DNA from: Sphingomonadales bacterium
Lineage (GTDB): Bacteria > Pseudomonadota > Alphaproteobacteria > Sphingomonadales > Sphingomonadaceae
Assembly: GCA_028869175.1 (NCBI GenBank)
Contig: JAGWTB010000007.1
Span: forward strand, 1 to 55,862
Direction of reading: 5' to 3'
Length of the DNA: 55,862 nucleotides
In this document: piece by piece, positions 40,824 to 50,175 of the stretch
Layout of the letters: each line of letters opens with the position of its first letter
How positions within the stretch are numbered: the stretch's first letter is position 1
Notes under the pieces: generated by a model
Seen by the model: only the letters and a program-made list of their open reading frames with translations
The model's database searches: none
What the model was told of the DNA's origin: nothing
Translations under genes and position numbers: made by a program

Positions 40824-43727
40824 ATGCGCCCCTTCCTTCGTGTTTCCCTGCTCGCCCTAGCCCTTACCGCCCCCGGCGTGGCTGCGCCCGCCCTGGCAAA
40901 GCCGCGCCCGGCCTCGCACGTCGCCGCAGCGCCGCGCACGACACCTGCCCTGGCTGCCGCGCCGCTGGCCGATCTGGTCAAGGCCGTGGACATTCCCTTC
41001 GAGCGCTTCACCCTGGCCAATGGGCTGACCGTGCTGGTCCATACCGATCGCAAGGCCCCCATCGTCGGGGTGACCACCTACTACCGCGTCGGTTCGAAGA
41101 ACGAACCACGCGGCAAGACCGGGTTCGCCCATCTTTACGAGCATTTGTTCTTCGGCGGTTCGGAGAACGTGCCCAGCTTCGACGTGCCGCTGGAAGGCGC
41201 GGGCTCCACCCCCACCAACGGCTCCACATGGTATGATCGCACCAACTATGTCGAAGTCGTCCCCAAGGGCGCGCTCGATCTGGCGCTGTTCATGGAAAGC
41301 GACCGGATGGGCCACCTGCTGGGCGCGGTGACCCAGGACAAGCTCGACAAGCAGCGCGGCGTTGTCCAGAACGAGAAGCGGCAGGGCGACAACGAGCCCT
41401 ATGGCCTCGTCCAGTATGCCATCGGCGAAGGCCTGCTGCCGGTTGGCCACCCCTATCGCCACGCCACCATCGGATCGATGGCCGACCTCGACGCCGCCAC
41501 GCTGGGCGATGTGCGGCAGTGGTTCCGTGATAATTACGCCCCCAACAACGTCATCCTGGTCCTCAGCGGCGACATCGATGCCCAGGCGGCGAAGCCACTG
41601 GTCGAGAAGTGGTTTGCCGACATTCCGCGCGGCCCGGCAGTGACCGTGCCCACCGCTGGCCCGGTGACGCTGCCGGCCCCGGTCACCCGTCAGATGGCCG
41701 ATCAGGTGCCGACGGTGCGCATCCTGCGCAACTGGACCGGCCCCGGCATCAACCATCCGGACAGCGCGGCGCTGACCGTGGGCATGCGGGTGCTGGGCGG
41801 CTTGGCCAGTTCGCGGCTGGACAACGCGCTGGTGCGCGGCCAGCAGCTTGCCGTGTCGGTGACCGCCGGCAACGAGCAGCACGAGCAGCTCGGCTTCCTC
41901 GACGCGACGATGGACATCAAGGCCGGGGTGGACCGCAAGCGGGCGGAAGCCGCCTTCGATGCCGAGATTGCCCGGCTGGTCAATCAGGGCCCGACCGCCG
42001 ACGAAGTGCGCCGCGCCGCCACCGGGCTGGTCTCCGCCGAGATCGGCAAGCTGGAGCAGGTCGGCAACTTCGGCGGCAAGGGCGCGACCCTGGCCGAGGG
42101 CCTGCTCTATTCGGGCGACCCGGCGCAGTTCCGCACCGAACTGGCGCGTTATGCCGCGCTGACCCCGGCGGAGGTGCGCGGTGCCTTGCAGCGCTGGCTG
42201 CGCCGCCCCGCCTTCACCCTCACCGTGGTTCCCGGCGAGCGGACCGAGAAGGGCGAGGCCATGGGCGGTTGGGGTGACGAGGCGACCGCGCCCGCCCGCG
42301 CGCCCGATGCCAAGGCTCCGGCCCCGGCGCTGGTTACCGGGCCGAAGCGCGAATTGCCCCCGGTTGCACCGGTCGGCGATCTGGCCTTCCCCAAGGTGGA
42401 ACGTGCGCGCCTGTCCAACGGCATCCCCGTCGCGCTGGCCCGGCGCAGCGCGGTGCCCAAGGTGATGGTCAACCTGAACTTCGATGCCGGCTATTCGGCC
42501 GACGTGCTCGATACGCCCGGCACTCAGTCGCTCATGCTGACCATGCTGGACGAAGGCACCACCACCCGCGATTCAATCCGCATCGCCGAGGAGAAGGAGC
42601 GGCTTGGTGCCGATCTCGAAGCGGGCGGCAATGTCGATTCCAGCGCGGTATCGCTCACCGCGCTGACCCCCAACCTCGCCCCGTCGCTGGCGCTGATGGC
42701 CGATGTGGTGCGCAATCCTGCCTTTGCACCGGGTGAAGTGACGCGGCTGAAGAACCAGCGGCTGGCCGAGATTGCCCAGACGCTCGCCTCGCCCAGCGCG
42801 CTGGCCATGCGCTCGCTCTCGCCAGTGCTCTATGGCGCCGGCCATCCCTATGGCCTGCCGGGCGACGGGTTGGGCAATGCCCGCTCGGTCGCCGCGCTGA
42901 CCCCGGCCAGCCTGCGCGCCGCACACGACAAGTGGCTGCGCCCCGATCTCGCCCGGATCACCGTGGTCGGCGATATTGCCATGGACAAGCTGCTGCCGCT
43001 GCTTGAACAGGCCTTCGGGTCGTGGAAGGCCCCGGCAGGGCCCGCGCCGATCAAGCGGCTGGACGTCCCCGCCCCCACCCCGCGCCCGCGCGTGGTGCTG
43101 ATCGACCGGCCCCATTCGCCGCAATCGTTCATCGCCGCCGGACGGGTCCTGCCGCTGACCGGTCGCCAGCAGGGTACCGAAGCGCTGGAACTGGCCAACG
43201 AGGTGCTGGGCAACGGCTTCCTCTCACGCCTCAACGCCGATCTGCGCGAAGAGAAGAGCTGGAGCTATGGCGTGTTCAGCGTGGTGCGCAGCCCGGTGGG
43301 CCAGCGCAATTTCATCCTCGCCGCCCCGGTCCAGTCAGACCGCACCGGCGATTCGATCCGGGCAATCCTTGCCGACATGAAGGCTTTTCCGGCGAATCGC
43401 CCGGTCGAACCGGTCGAACTGTCGCGGGTGACCGACGGCAATATCCGCGGGCTGCCCAATCGCTATGAAACCAATGCGAAGGTGCTCGGCGCGATCGTGC
43501 AGAATGACCGGCTGGGCCGGCCGGACGACTACATCGCCACCCTGCCCACCCGATACCGCGCAATTGACGCTACGGCCATCGACAACGCGGCCAAAACGTA
43601 CCTCCAGGGCGATGGCCTGACCTTCGTGGTGGTGGGCGACCGCAAGCTGGTGGAACCTCAGCTTGCCGGGCTCGGCCTGCCGGTGGAAGTGGCGGCAGAC
43701 GTTGACACCGGCGGCAAAGGCGACTGA
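40824..43727 (+). CDS. M16-family zinc metalloprotease, two-repeat form
   Basis: 967 residues with a signal peptide (MRPFLRVSLLALALTAPGVA, ending ALA). The N-terminal M16 repeat has the inverted zinc motif HLYEH (His103, Glu106, His107) in GFAHLYEHLFFGG. The C-terminal repeat (RLSNGIPVALARRSAVPKVM onward) lacks it, as expected for the inactive half of a fused peptidase. Likely a periplasmic peptidase degrading small peptides. Start ATG chosen over a longer upstream frame that has no signal-like sequence. Confidence 0.92.
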   Translation: MRPFLRVSLLALALTAPGVAAPALAKPRPASHVAAAPRTTPALAAAPLADLVKAVDIPFERFTLANGLTVLVHTDRKAPIVGVTTYYRVGSKNEPRGKTGFAHLYEHLFFGGSENVPSFDVPLEGAGSTPTNGSTWYDRTNYVEVVPKGALDLALFMESDRMGHLLGAVTQDKLDKQRGVVQNEKRQGDNEPYGLVQYAIGEGLLPVGHPYRHATIGSMADLDAATLGDVRQWFRDNYAPNNVILVLSGDIDAQAAKPLVEKWFADIPRGPAVTVPTAGPVTLPAPVTRQMADQVPTVRILRNWTGPGINHPDSAALTVGMRVLGGLASSRLDNALVRGQQLAVSVTAGNEQHEQLGFLDATMDIKAGVDRKRAEAAFDAEIARLVNQGPTADEVRRAATGLVSAEIGKLEQVGNFGGKGATLAEGLLYSGDPAQFRTELARYAALTPAEVRGALQRWLRRPAFTLTVVPGERTEKGEAMGGWGDEATAPARAPDAKAPAPALVTGPKRELPPVAPVGDLAFPKVERARLSNGIPVALARRSAVPKVMVNLNFDAGYSADVLDTPGTQSLMLTMLDEGTTTRDSIRIAEEKERLGADLEAGGNVDSSAVSLTALTPNLAPSLALMADVVRNPAFAPGEVTRLKNQRLAEIAQTLASPSALAMRSLSPVLYGAGHPYGLPGDGLGNARSVAALTPASLRAAHDKWLRPDLARITVVGDIAMDKLLPLLEQAFGSWKAPAGPAPIKRLDVPAPTPRPRVVLIDRPHSPQSFIAAGRVLPLTGRQQGTEALELANEVLGNGFLSRLNADLREEKSWSYGVFSVVRSPVGQRNFILAAPVQSDRTGDSIRAILADMKAFPANRPVEPVELSRVTDGNIRGLPNRYETNAKVLGAIVQNDRLGRPDDYIATLPTRYRAIDATAIDNAAKTYLQGDGLTFVVVGDRKLVEPQLAGLGLPVEVAADVDTGGKGD

Positions 43728-43760
43728 ACTGCCCGGCCAGACCCCCCTGAGGAGAAGAGC

Positions 43761-44057
43761 ATGACCGTCGCCGGAACCTACAACGTCGTCACCAAGACCC
43801 CGATGGGCGATCAGGCAGGCACCTTCACCGTCACGGTTGACGGTGACAGCTTCACCGGCGGGGTTTCCAGCCCGATGGGGGCGATGGAAGTGAAGGACGG
43901 CAAGGTTGCCGGCAACGTGCTGACCTGGAAGATGGACATGACCGTGCCGATGCCGATGACGCTGGACTGCGAAGCCACGGTGGACGGCGACAGCCTGACC
44001 GGCAGCATCAAGGCCGGTGCGTTCGGTGCGATGGGCCTGACCGGTACCCGCGCCTGA
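43761..44057 (+). CDS. Small beta-rich protein, 98 residues, unknown
   Basis: MTVAGTYNVVTKTPMGDQAG with repeated strand pattern (GTFTVTVDGDSFTGGVSSPM, CEATVDGDSLTGSIKAG). Short tandem resemblance between the two VDGDS segments suggests an internally duplicated beta structure. GAGGAG precedes the ATG. No domain recognised. Confidence 0.75.
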   Translation: MTVAGTYNVVTKTPMGDQAGTFTVTVDGDSFTGGVSSPMGAMEVKDGKVAGNVLTWKMDMTVPMPMTLDCEATVDGDSLTGSIKAGAFGAMGLTGTRA

Positions 44058-44104
44058 CACGTCATCCCGGCGCAGGCCGGGACGACGACTCCCCTCAAAT
44101 CACC

Positions 44105-44136
44105 AAAAGCCCGGCGATGCTTTCGCATCGCCGGGC
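44105..44136 (-). terminator. Intrinsic terminator of the flagellin gene
   Basis: On the minus strand GCCCGGCGATGC and GCATCGCCGGGC form a perfect 12-bp stem capped by GAAA and followed by TTTT. It begins 38 bases beyond the flagellin stop. Confidence 0.8.
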
Positions 44137-44173
44137 AACGCCTGGAAGGGGCAGGCGTGATGGCTGTGCTGGC

Positions 44174-44998
44174 TTAGCGCAGCAGCGACAGGACGTTCTG
44201 CTGGCTCTGGTTCGCCTGGGCCAGCATCGCGGTCGAAGCCTGGCTGAGGATCTGCGACTTGGCCATGGCGGTGGTTTCCGCCGAGTAGTCGGTATCCTCG
44301 ATCCGCGAACGCGCGTCCGACAGGTTCGTCACGTTGTTGGTCAGGTTGTTGACCGCCGATTCCAGGCGGTTCTGACCAGCACCGAGACCGGCACGCGAGG
44401 CGTTGACGTCGGCGAGGGCGAGGTCGACGTTGGTGATGGTCGTCCCGGCCTTGGTCGCGTCGGTTACGTCGAGCGCGGTGGCGCTGATGTTGGTGCCGTC
44501 GATCGCCTTCGAGGTCAGCGTGACCACGTCACCTGTGTTGGCGCCGGTCTGGATGTCGAACGTCTTGTCGGTGCCCGCCGTGGTCGAGAACAGGTTGTTG
44601 CCGTTGAACTTGCTGTTCGCCAGCACATCGCCGATCTGCTGCGTCAGGTTGGTGACTTCCTGCTGCATCGCATCACGGTCGGACGTCTGGTAGGTGCCCG
44701 ACTTCGACTGGACCGCCAGTTCGCGCACCCGCTGCAGCATGTTCGACACTTCCGACAGGCCGCCTTCAGCGGTCTGCGCCAGCGCGATGCCGTCATTCGA
44801 ATTGCGGATGCCCTGGCTCATGCCGCGAACCTGTGCGGTCATGGTGGTGGCGATGGCGAGGCCGGCGGCGTCGTCCTTGGCGCTGTTGATGCGCTTGCCG
44901 GTGGAAAGGCGCTCCATCGCGCCGCCCAGGGCCTTGGCAGCAGCGCTCGATGCGTTCGAGGCGCGGATGGCGGAAATGTTGGTGTTGATTACGGTCAT
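44174..44998 (-). CDS. fliC: Flagellin
   Basis: 274 residues of filament subunit. N-terminal D0/D1 ([52 protein letters not shown] [20 protein letters not shown]) and C-terminal D1/D0 ([42 protein letters not shown]). The central variable part is short, so the outer D2/D3 domains are nearly absent, as in many alphaproteobacterial flagellins. GGGAG precedes the start. Divergent from the flbD operon. Confidence 0.96.
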   Translation of the reverse strand: MTVINTNISAIRASNASSAAAKALGGAMERLSTGKRINSAKDDAAGLAIATTMTAQVRGMSQGIRNSNDGIALAQTAEGGLSEVSNMLQRVRELAVQSKSGTYQTSDRDAMQQEVTNLTQQIGDVLANSKFNGNNLFSTTAGTDKTFDIQTGANTGDVVTLTSKAIDGTNISATALDVTDATKAGTTITNVDLALADVNASRAGLGAGQNRLESAVNNLTNNVTNLSDARSRIEDTDYSAETTAMAKSQILSQASTAMLAQANQSQQNVLSLLR

Positions 44999-45065
44999 GA
45001 TTAACTCCCGATTGAGTCCCGGTGGAGGAGACCGACCGGACCACCCGGTGCGTCTGCCGAAGCCA

Positions 45066-45091
45066 AGAGCGGCAAGTTCTGTCCGGTTTTA
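45066..45091 (-). promoter_or_regulatory. Weak candidate sigma-28 promoter for flagellin
   Basis: On the minus strand TAAA is followed 14 bases later by GCCGCTCT, close to the FliA pattern TAAA-N15-GCCGATAA but one base short and with a degraded -10. The leader would be about 60 bases. It is the best flagellar-type promoter I see in front of fliC, but only suggestive. Confidence 0.3.
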
Positions 45092-45148
45092 AGGGCGAAC
45101 CGGCAAAATGCTGCCGCCTCGTGCAGGCCCCCGCGCGAGTCCATGACC

Positions 45149-45165
45149 CTGCAGAAAAAATGCAG
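45149..45165. promoter_or_regulatory. Inverted repeat in the fliC/flbD intergenic region
   Basis: CTGCA-GAAAAAA-TGCAG is a perfect short inverted repeat in the control region between divergent flagellin and flbD. A site for the FlbD-type activator is possible; there is no direct evidence. Confidence 0.3.
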
Positions 45166-45265
45166 ATTACGCGTTTCTCCGGGGACTTAAATTTCCGAAC
45201 CCTTTGACGTTCACGCGGCAAAACAGCTTCCGAAGCATGGTTAACACCCAAGGGGCATACGGAAC

Positions 45266-46525
45266 ATGGACAGTCTCGAATTCGATGCAAGGACGGCGCG
45301 GATGCATGCGCCGCTGGTGCAGCGGGCGAGTGCGATTGCCGCTTCGCTGTGCGGCAGGGACAGCGTGACTCTATGCGAAGCCGGCTCTGCGGCAGCGCGC
45401 GAGCGGGCGGCACGGGTCGTGCTGGAACGCACCGATCAACCCGGCGTGATCCGTGAGGGCGGTGCGCGGCGCTACACCCTGCGCTACGCCGACGGTGCTG
45501 CCGAGGCCTCTTTGGCGGCGCTGGTCGCCTGCATCACCCCGCCGGGCGCGCCCATCGCCGCCGACCCCGAAAGCCTTTCCGTCCTCGCCCTGGCGGAGCG
45601 GCTGGCGCTGAGCGAGATTCCCGTGCTGATCAATGGCCCCACCGGCACCGGCAAGGAAGTGCTCAGCCGCTTCATCCATGATCACAGCCCGCGCGCAGCC
45701 GGGCCTTTCGTGGCGGTGAACTGCGCCGCCATGCCCGAAACCATGCTGGAAGCGCTACTGTTCGGCCACCGCAAGGGCGCGTTCACCGGCGCGACCGAAG
45801 CGAGCGAGGGCTTCTTCCGCGCCGCCCATGGCGGCACCCTGCTGCTCGACGAGATCGCCGAGATGCCGGTCGGCCTTCAGGCCAAGCTGCTGCGCGCGCT
45901 GCAGGAAGGCGAAGTGGTGCCGATCGGCTCAACCCAGGCGATCAAGGTGGACGTGCGGGTCATCGCCGCCGCCAACCGTGACTTGCCGACCGAAGTCGCC
46001 GAGGGTCGCTTCCGTGCGGACCTCTATTACCGCCTCAACGTCTTCCCGCTGGCGCTGCGCCCGCTGCGCGAGCGGGCTGACGACATCGCCCCGCTCGCCT
46101 TTGCGATGCTGCTGCGCCACGCGCCTCAGGGCCGCGCAGTGCCGTGGATCGGCGATGCCGCGCTGGATCTGCTGCGCGGCCACGGCTGGCCGGGCAACGT
46201 GCGCGAGCTGGAAAACGTGATGCGCCGCGCGATCCTGCTGTCCGAAGGTCAAGCGGAAATCGGCGCGGAGCACATCGCCTTCGACCAGCCCGCACGGCTC
46301 GTAAGCGACCGCGAAGCGCCCGCCCTGCCCGAAGTGGCGCGCGATGCGAAGCTGTCCAACATCGTCCAGATTTCCGAGGCCAAGGCGATCATGGCCACGC
46401 TGGAGGCCTGCGGCGGCAGCCGCATCGCCGCCGCGCGCCAGCTGGGGATTTCGGAACGCACCTTGCGCTACCGCCTCGCCTCCTTCCGTGAGGCCGGGCT
46501 CGCCGTGGCCGGAGCCCGGCGATGA
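45266..46525 (+). CDS. flbD: FlbD-like sigma-54-dependent flagellar activator
   Basis: 419 residues. Central AAA+ domain with Walker A GPTGTGKE (124-131), GAFTGA (171-176), Walker B TLLLDEIAEM and GHGWPGNVRELENVMRRA, and a C-terminal Fis helix-turn-helix (AAARQLGISERTLRYRLASF). The first about 95 residues are not a normal receiver, lacking a clear phosphoacceptor Asp pattern. Position in front of fliE and next to flagellin identifies it as the flagellar activator rather than a nitrogen regulator. Confidence 0.87.
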   Translation: MDSLEFDARTARMHAPLVQRASAIAASLCGRDSVTLCEAGSAAARERAARVVLERTDQPGVIREGGARRYTLRYADGAAEASLAALVACITPPGAPIAADPESLSVLALAERLALSEIPVLINGPTGTGKEVLSRFIHDHSPRAAGPFVAVNCAAMPETMLEALLFGHRKGAFTGATEASEGFFRAAHGGTLLLDEIAEMPVGLQAKLLRALQEGEVVPIGSTQAIKVDVRVIAAANRDLPTEVAEGRFRADLYYRLNVFPLALRPLRERADDIAPLAFAMLLRHAPQGRAVPWIGDAALDLLRGHGWPGNVRELENVMRRAILLSEGQAEIGAEHIAFDQPARLVSDREAPALPEVARDAKLSNIVQISEAKAIMATLEACGGSRIAAARQLGISERTLRYRLASFREAGLAVAGARR

Positions 46526-46908
46526 GCGGCATCGGCGGCATCGGCGGCGGGATGGGCGGCACGGGTGCCGCCGGCATCCGCGACATCATCGCGCTGCGCC
46601 AGCAGATCATCGATCGCAGCCAGGTCCTCCAGCAGATCCATGCGCCGCAGGCCGCTGCCGAACCACAAGCCTCGGCGCCCGGCCCGGCGGGTGGTTTCAC
46701 CGATGCGCTCAAGACCGCGCTCCACGCGGTCAGCGCGACCCAGGACAAGGCCGAAGCGCTCAGCGCCGGTTACGAACGCGGCGAAGTGACCGACGTCGCC
46801 AAGGTGATGCTCGCCCGGCAGGAATCGGGAGTCGCCTTCGAGGCGACGCTGCAGGTGCGGAACCGCCTGCTCTCGGCCTACCAGGATATCATGCGGATGG
46901 GAGTGTGA
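46522..46908 (+). CDS. fliE: Flagellar hook-basal body protein FliE
   Basis: 128 residues. Glycine-rich start, then a helical C-terminus with FTDALKTALHAVSATQDKAE, VTDVAKVMLARQESGVAFEA and LQVRNRLLSAYQDIMRM, the FliE signature. It joins the MS ring to the rod. ATGA overlap with flbD. Confidence 0.94.
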   Translation: MSGIGGIGGGMGGTGAAGIRDIIALRQQIIDRSQVLQQIHAPQAAAEPQASAPGPAGGFTDALKTALHAVSATQDKAEALSAGYERGEVTDVAKVMLARQESGVAFEATLQVRNRLLSAYQDIMRMGV

Positions 46909-46911
46909 TAG

Positions 46912-48579
46912 ATGGCAGACGCCGATCTCGTTCCTGCCAGCGGTGTATCGCCGCCACCGCCCTCGCTGCTCGCGCCACTGACCGATCCGGCGGGCGGGCC
47001 GGCGCTGGTTCGCCTCCGCTCGTTCACCGCGCAGTCCGCCGTGCGCAAGGCTCTGCCGCTGTTTGGCAGCGTGGCCGCGCTCGGGCTGGCCGGGATCGCC
47101 TGGGCATCGCTCGCCCCTGCGCCGCAGCGGGTGCTTTACACGCAGCTCGACGATGCCGAGCGCGCCAGCGTGGTCGATGCGCTGGGCAAGGCATCGATCG
47201 GCTACACCATAGACAGGGACACCGGCGCGCTCAGCGTCGATGAGGACGATCTCTACAAGGCACGGATGCTGGTGGCACAGGACGGCGCGCTGGCCGCGCC
47301 CGAGAGCGGCAGCGACATGCTCGACAAGCTGCCGATGGGGGCCAGCCGCACGCTGGAGGGCGAGCGTCTGCGCGCCGCGCGCGAGCATGACCTTATGCTG
47401 ACGATCCAGCAGATCGACGGGGTAGAAGCCGTGCGGGTCCATCTGGCCGAGGCCGAGAAATCGGTGTTCGTGCGTGACAACGCTCCGCCGACCGCCTCGG
47501 TCATGCTGCGGCTCGCGCGCGGGCGGCAGTTGTCTGACAGCCAGGTTTCGGCGGTGGTCAATCTCGTCGCCGGATCGGTTCCCGGACTGACCCCCGACGC
47601 GGTGCGCGTGGTCGACCAGCATGGACGTCTGCTGTCCGACAAGACCGGCAAGGGCGACAGCGACCGGCTGGAACTGCAGGCCCGCATGGAAGACAAATTG
47701 CGCGAACAGGTTTCGCAGCTGCTCACCCCGATGCTGGGCGATGGCAACTTCTCCAGCGAAATCCAGGTCGAACTCGACATGGATCAGGTTACCTCCGCGC
47801 GCGAAAGCTATGACAAGCAGGGTGTGCTGCGCAGCGAAACCCAGGCGCAATCGCAGCAGACCGGTGCCAGCCCAGCCGCCGGGGTTCCCGGCGTGCTCAG
47901 CAACACGCCGCCACCGCTGACCACCGCCCAGCCCGGCGCGCCGCAGGGCACGCCCACGCCGGCGGCAACGGCCAGTGGTGCCCCGCCGGTCAACGGCGAA
48001 AGCTCCGCCACCCGCCAGTTCGAACTGGGCCGTGAGGTGTCGGTCGCCAATGCCATGCCGGGCAAGATCAAGCGGATCTCGGTCGCCGTCGCGCTCAGCG
48101 CCAAGGCGCTCAAGGGCGGCAAGGCCGATGTCGACCAGATCAAGCAGCTGGTCAGCGCCGCGGTGGGCGCGGATTCCACACGGGGCGATCAGGTGGCGGT
48201 GGTTTCGCGCAATTTCGATGCCACCCCGCTGGCCGGACTGCCGTTCTACGAGGCGGCGTGGTTCGCCATGGTGCTGCGCTACGGCGTGGCCCTGCTCGCG
48301 GTAATCCTGGTGCTGTTCGTCGGCGTGCGCCCACTGATCAAGGCGCTGAAACGCGATCCTGCGGCCTCGCCAGCAGACGGCGAAGCGCAGGCACTGCCCT
48401 CCACCGAGGAAGCCCTGACTGAACGGGTGACCAATCCCGCCACCGGCGCGATCGACCGTGATCTGCTGAGCAAGCAGGTCGGTCTGGCGCAGCGACTGGT
48501 AGCCGAACAGCCCGAAAGCGCCGTGATCGCGCTGCGCCAGATGCTCGCCGCACACAAGCAGGCGGAGGCCGCGACATGA
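46912..48579 (+). CDS. fliF: Flagellar MS-ring protein FliF
   Basis: 555 residues. Membrane helices at about 43-65 (LFGSVAALGLAGIAWASLAP) and about 448-472 (WFAMVLRYGVALLAVILVLF). The periplasmic ring-building region includes RVLYTQLDDAERASVVDALG, LPMGASRTLEGERLRAAREH and LAEAEKSVFVRDNAPPTASV. C-terminal cytoplasmic tail for FliG binding. Confidence 0.96.
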   Translation: MADADLVPASGVSPPPPSLLAPLTDPAGGPALVRLRSFTAQSAVRKALPLFGSVAALGLAGIAWASLAPAPQRVLYTQLDDAERASVVDALGKASIGYTIDRDTGALSVDEDDLYKARMLVAQDGALAAPESGSDMLDKLPMGASRTLEGERLRAAREHDLMLTIQQIDGVEAVRVHLAEAEKSVFVRDNAPPTASVMLRLARGRQLSDSQVSAVVNLVAGSVPGLTPDAVRVVDQHGRLLSDKTGKGDSDRLELQARMEDKLREQVSQLLTPMLGDGNFSSEIQVELDMDQVTSARESYDKQGVLRSETQAQSQQTGASPAAGVPGVLSNTPPPLTTAQPGAPQGTPTPAATASGAPPVNGESSATRQFELGREVSVANAMPGKIKRISVAVALSAKALKGGKADVDQIKQLVSAAVGADSTRGDQVAVVSRNFDATPLAGLPFYEAAWFAMVLRYGVALLAVILVLFVGVRPLIKALKRDPAASPADGEAQALPSTEEALTERVTNPATGAIDRDLLSKQVGLAQRLVAEQPESAVIALRQMLAAHKQAEAAT

Positions 48580-49598
48580 GCGATGAATCCACCAGCCCTG
48601 CCGCCGTGCTGAACGACGCCGAAAGCGCCGCCGTCATGGTCATGCTGCTGGAAGACGATCAGGCTGCCGGTCTGCTCGGCGAACTCGATCCTGCTGAATT
48701 GCGGCTGCTGGGTGAAAAGATGTGCGCGCTGGGCGAGATTGGCCCCGAGGCCATCGTCCACGCCATCGCCGGCTTCGTCGAGAAGACCGAGAAGCTGGGG
48801 CTCACTGCGCATGATCGGATCGGCCAGGTTCGCAGCCTGATGACCCGCGCGGTCGGTGACGTGAAGGCGGACAGCCTGATGCAGCGCATCCTGCCCGATC
48901 AGCCGCCCGCCTCGCCGCTCGAACTGGCGCGCTGGCTCACCCCTGCGGCACTGATCCCGTTGGTGGCGGGCGAGCATCCGCAGGCGCTGGCGGTTCTGCT
49001 GGTCCAGCTCGATCCCGAAGTCGCCGCCGCCGTACTCCATTCGCTGCCGCCGGCGCAGCAGCCCGAAGTGGTCCACCGCATCGCCACGCTAGGACCGGTG
49101 ACCGCCGAGGCACTGGCCATGCTCGAAGACCTGCTCGCGCGCCGCATCGGCGAATGCCACGGCGGCGCGGCGCTGGCGATGGGCGGCCCGCGTGAGGCAG
49201 CGGACATCATCAACAACTCGGGCAAGGCCGTGGAAAAGCGCGTCATGCCGGAAATCGCCCGGGCCGACAAAGCGCTGGCCCGGCAGATCGAGAATGAGAT
49301 GTTCAAGTTCGAACACCTGTTCGTGCTCGACGCCCAATCGATGGGCTCGCTGCTGCGCGAGGTGGAAAGCGATGTGCTGATCGACGCGCTTAAGGGCATC
49401 GGCGAGGCCGAGCGCGAGACCTTCTTCCGCGCCATGTCGAGCCGCGCTGCCGACGGGGTGAAGGACGAGATCGCCCAGCGCGGCCGCCTGCGTATGGCCG
49501 AAGTGGTCGAGGCGCAGAAGCAGGTAGTCGCCGCCGCGCGCCGACTGGCTGCCGAGGGTACCATCGTGTTCGGTTCGGGCGACGACGAATATGTCTGA
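48576..49598 (+). CDS. fliG: Flagellar motor switch protein FliG
   Basis: 340 residues, all three FliG domains. Middle-domain landmark EHPQALAVLLVQLDPEVAAA and C-terminal stator-contact region (LFVLDAQSMGSLLREVESDV, LIDALKGIGEAERETFFRAM, SSRAADGVKDEIAQRGRLRM). Couples proton-driven torque to rotor. ATGA overlap with fliF. Confidence 0.96.
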   Translation: MSDESTSPAAVLNDAESAAVMVMLLEDDQAAGLLGELDPAELRLLGEKMCALGEIGPEAIVHAIAGFVEKTEKLGLTAHDRIGQVRSLMTRAVGDVKADSLMQRILPDQPPASPLELARWLTPAALIPLVAGEHPQALAVLLVQLDPEVAAAVLHSLPPAQQPEVVHRIATLGPVTAEALAMLEDLLARRIGECHGGAALAMGGPREAADIINNSGKAVEKRVMPEIARADKALARQIENEMFKFEHLFVLDAQSMGSLLREVESDVLIDALKGIGEAERETFFRAMSSRAADGVKDEIAQRGRLRMAEVVEAQKQVVAAARRLAAEGTIVFGSGDDEYV

Positions 49599-50175
49599 AT
49601 TCATCGCAAGCTATGGCGGCGGGGGTTTCGCGCGCGATCCGCGCTTCAGCCTTGGCGCGCCGATGCTGGAACCTGCCCTCGCGCCGCCCGAGCCCGAACA
49701 CCCGCCCGATCCGCTGGCGCTCGCCCGTGCCGAGGGCTTCGCTGCTGGCCGCGCGGAAGCCCTGGCCGAGGCCGAGGCACAGCGCCGGGCCGACGATGCC
49801 GCGCTGATGCGCATGTCATTCTCGTTCGAGCGGCTCGACGCCGATCTGGCCGAATCGCTGCGCCAGAAACTGCACGAAACCGTGGTGGCACTGTGCGAGG
49901 AAACACTGCGTCCGCTCGCGCTCGACAGCGCCGCGCTGGCACTGCGGGTCGAGCGCGCCGTGGCCATGTTCGCCCGCGCTGATGACGAGCGACTGATCCG
50001 GCTCAATCCCGCAGACCTTGCCGTGGTTTCCCCGCTGCTGCCCGAAGACTGGCAATTTGCCGCCGATCCGGCGCTCGCCCCCGGCGCGATCCGCGTCGAA
50101 AGCGGAAGCGGCGGCGTGGAAGACGGCCCCGAACAATGGCGCGCCGCGATCATCGAGGCGTTGCGGCTGTGCTGA
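49591..50175 (+). CDS. fliH: Flagellar export ATPase regulator FliH
   Basis: 194 residues. Pro/Glu-rich N-terminus, a helical middle with GFAAGRAEALAEAEAQ (FliH-like GxxxG-type repeats) and a C-terminal VLF/T3SS stator domain (LRQKLHETVVALCEETLRPL, RLNPADLAVVSPLL). Overlaps fliG by eight bases; its end overlaps the fliI start. Confidence 0.88.
   Translation: MSEFIASYGGGGFARDPRFSLGAPMLEPALAPPEPEHPPDPLALARAEGFAAGRAEALAEAEAQRRADDAALMRMSFSFERLDADLAESLRQKLHETVVALCEETLRPLALDSAALALRVERAVAMFARADDERLIRLNPADLAVVSPLLPEDWQFAADPALAPGAIRVESGSGGVEDGPEQWRAAIIEALRLC

Noticed and set aside
45066..45095. Sigma-54 promoter for flagellin (GG ... GC on the minus strand)
   Set aside because: The GG and GC are nine rather than ten bases apart and the flanking bases do not fit, so a sigma-28-like reading was preferred, with low confidence.
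46468..48555. Minus-strand frame of 695 codons opposite fliE and fliF
   Set aside because: Antisense shadow of recognised flagellar genes.
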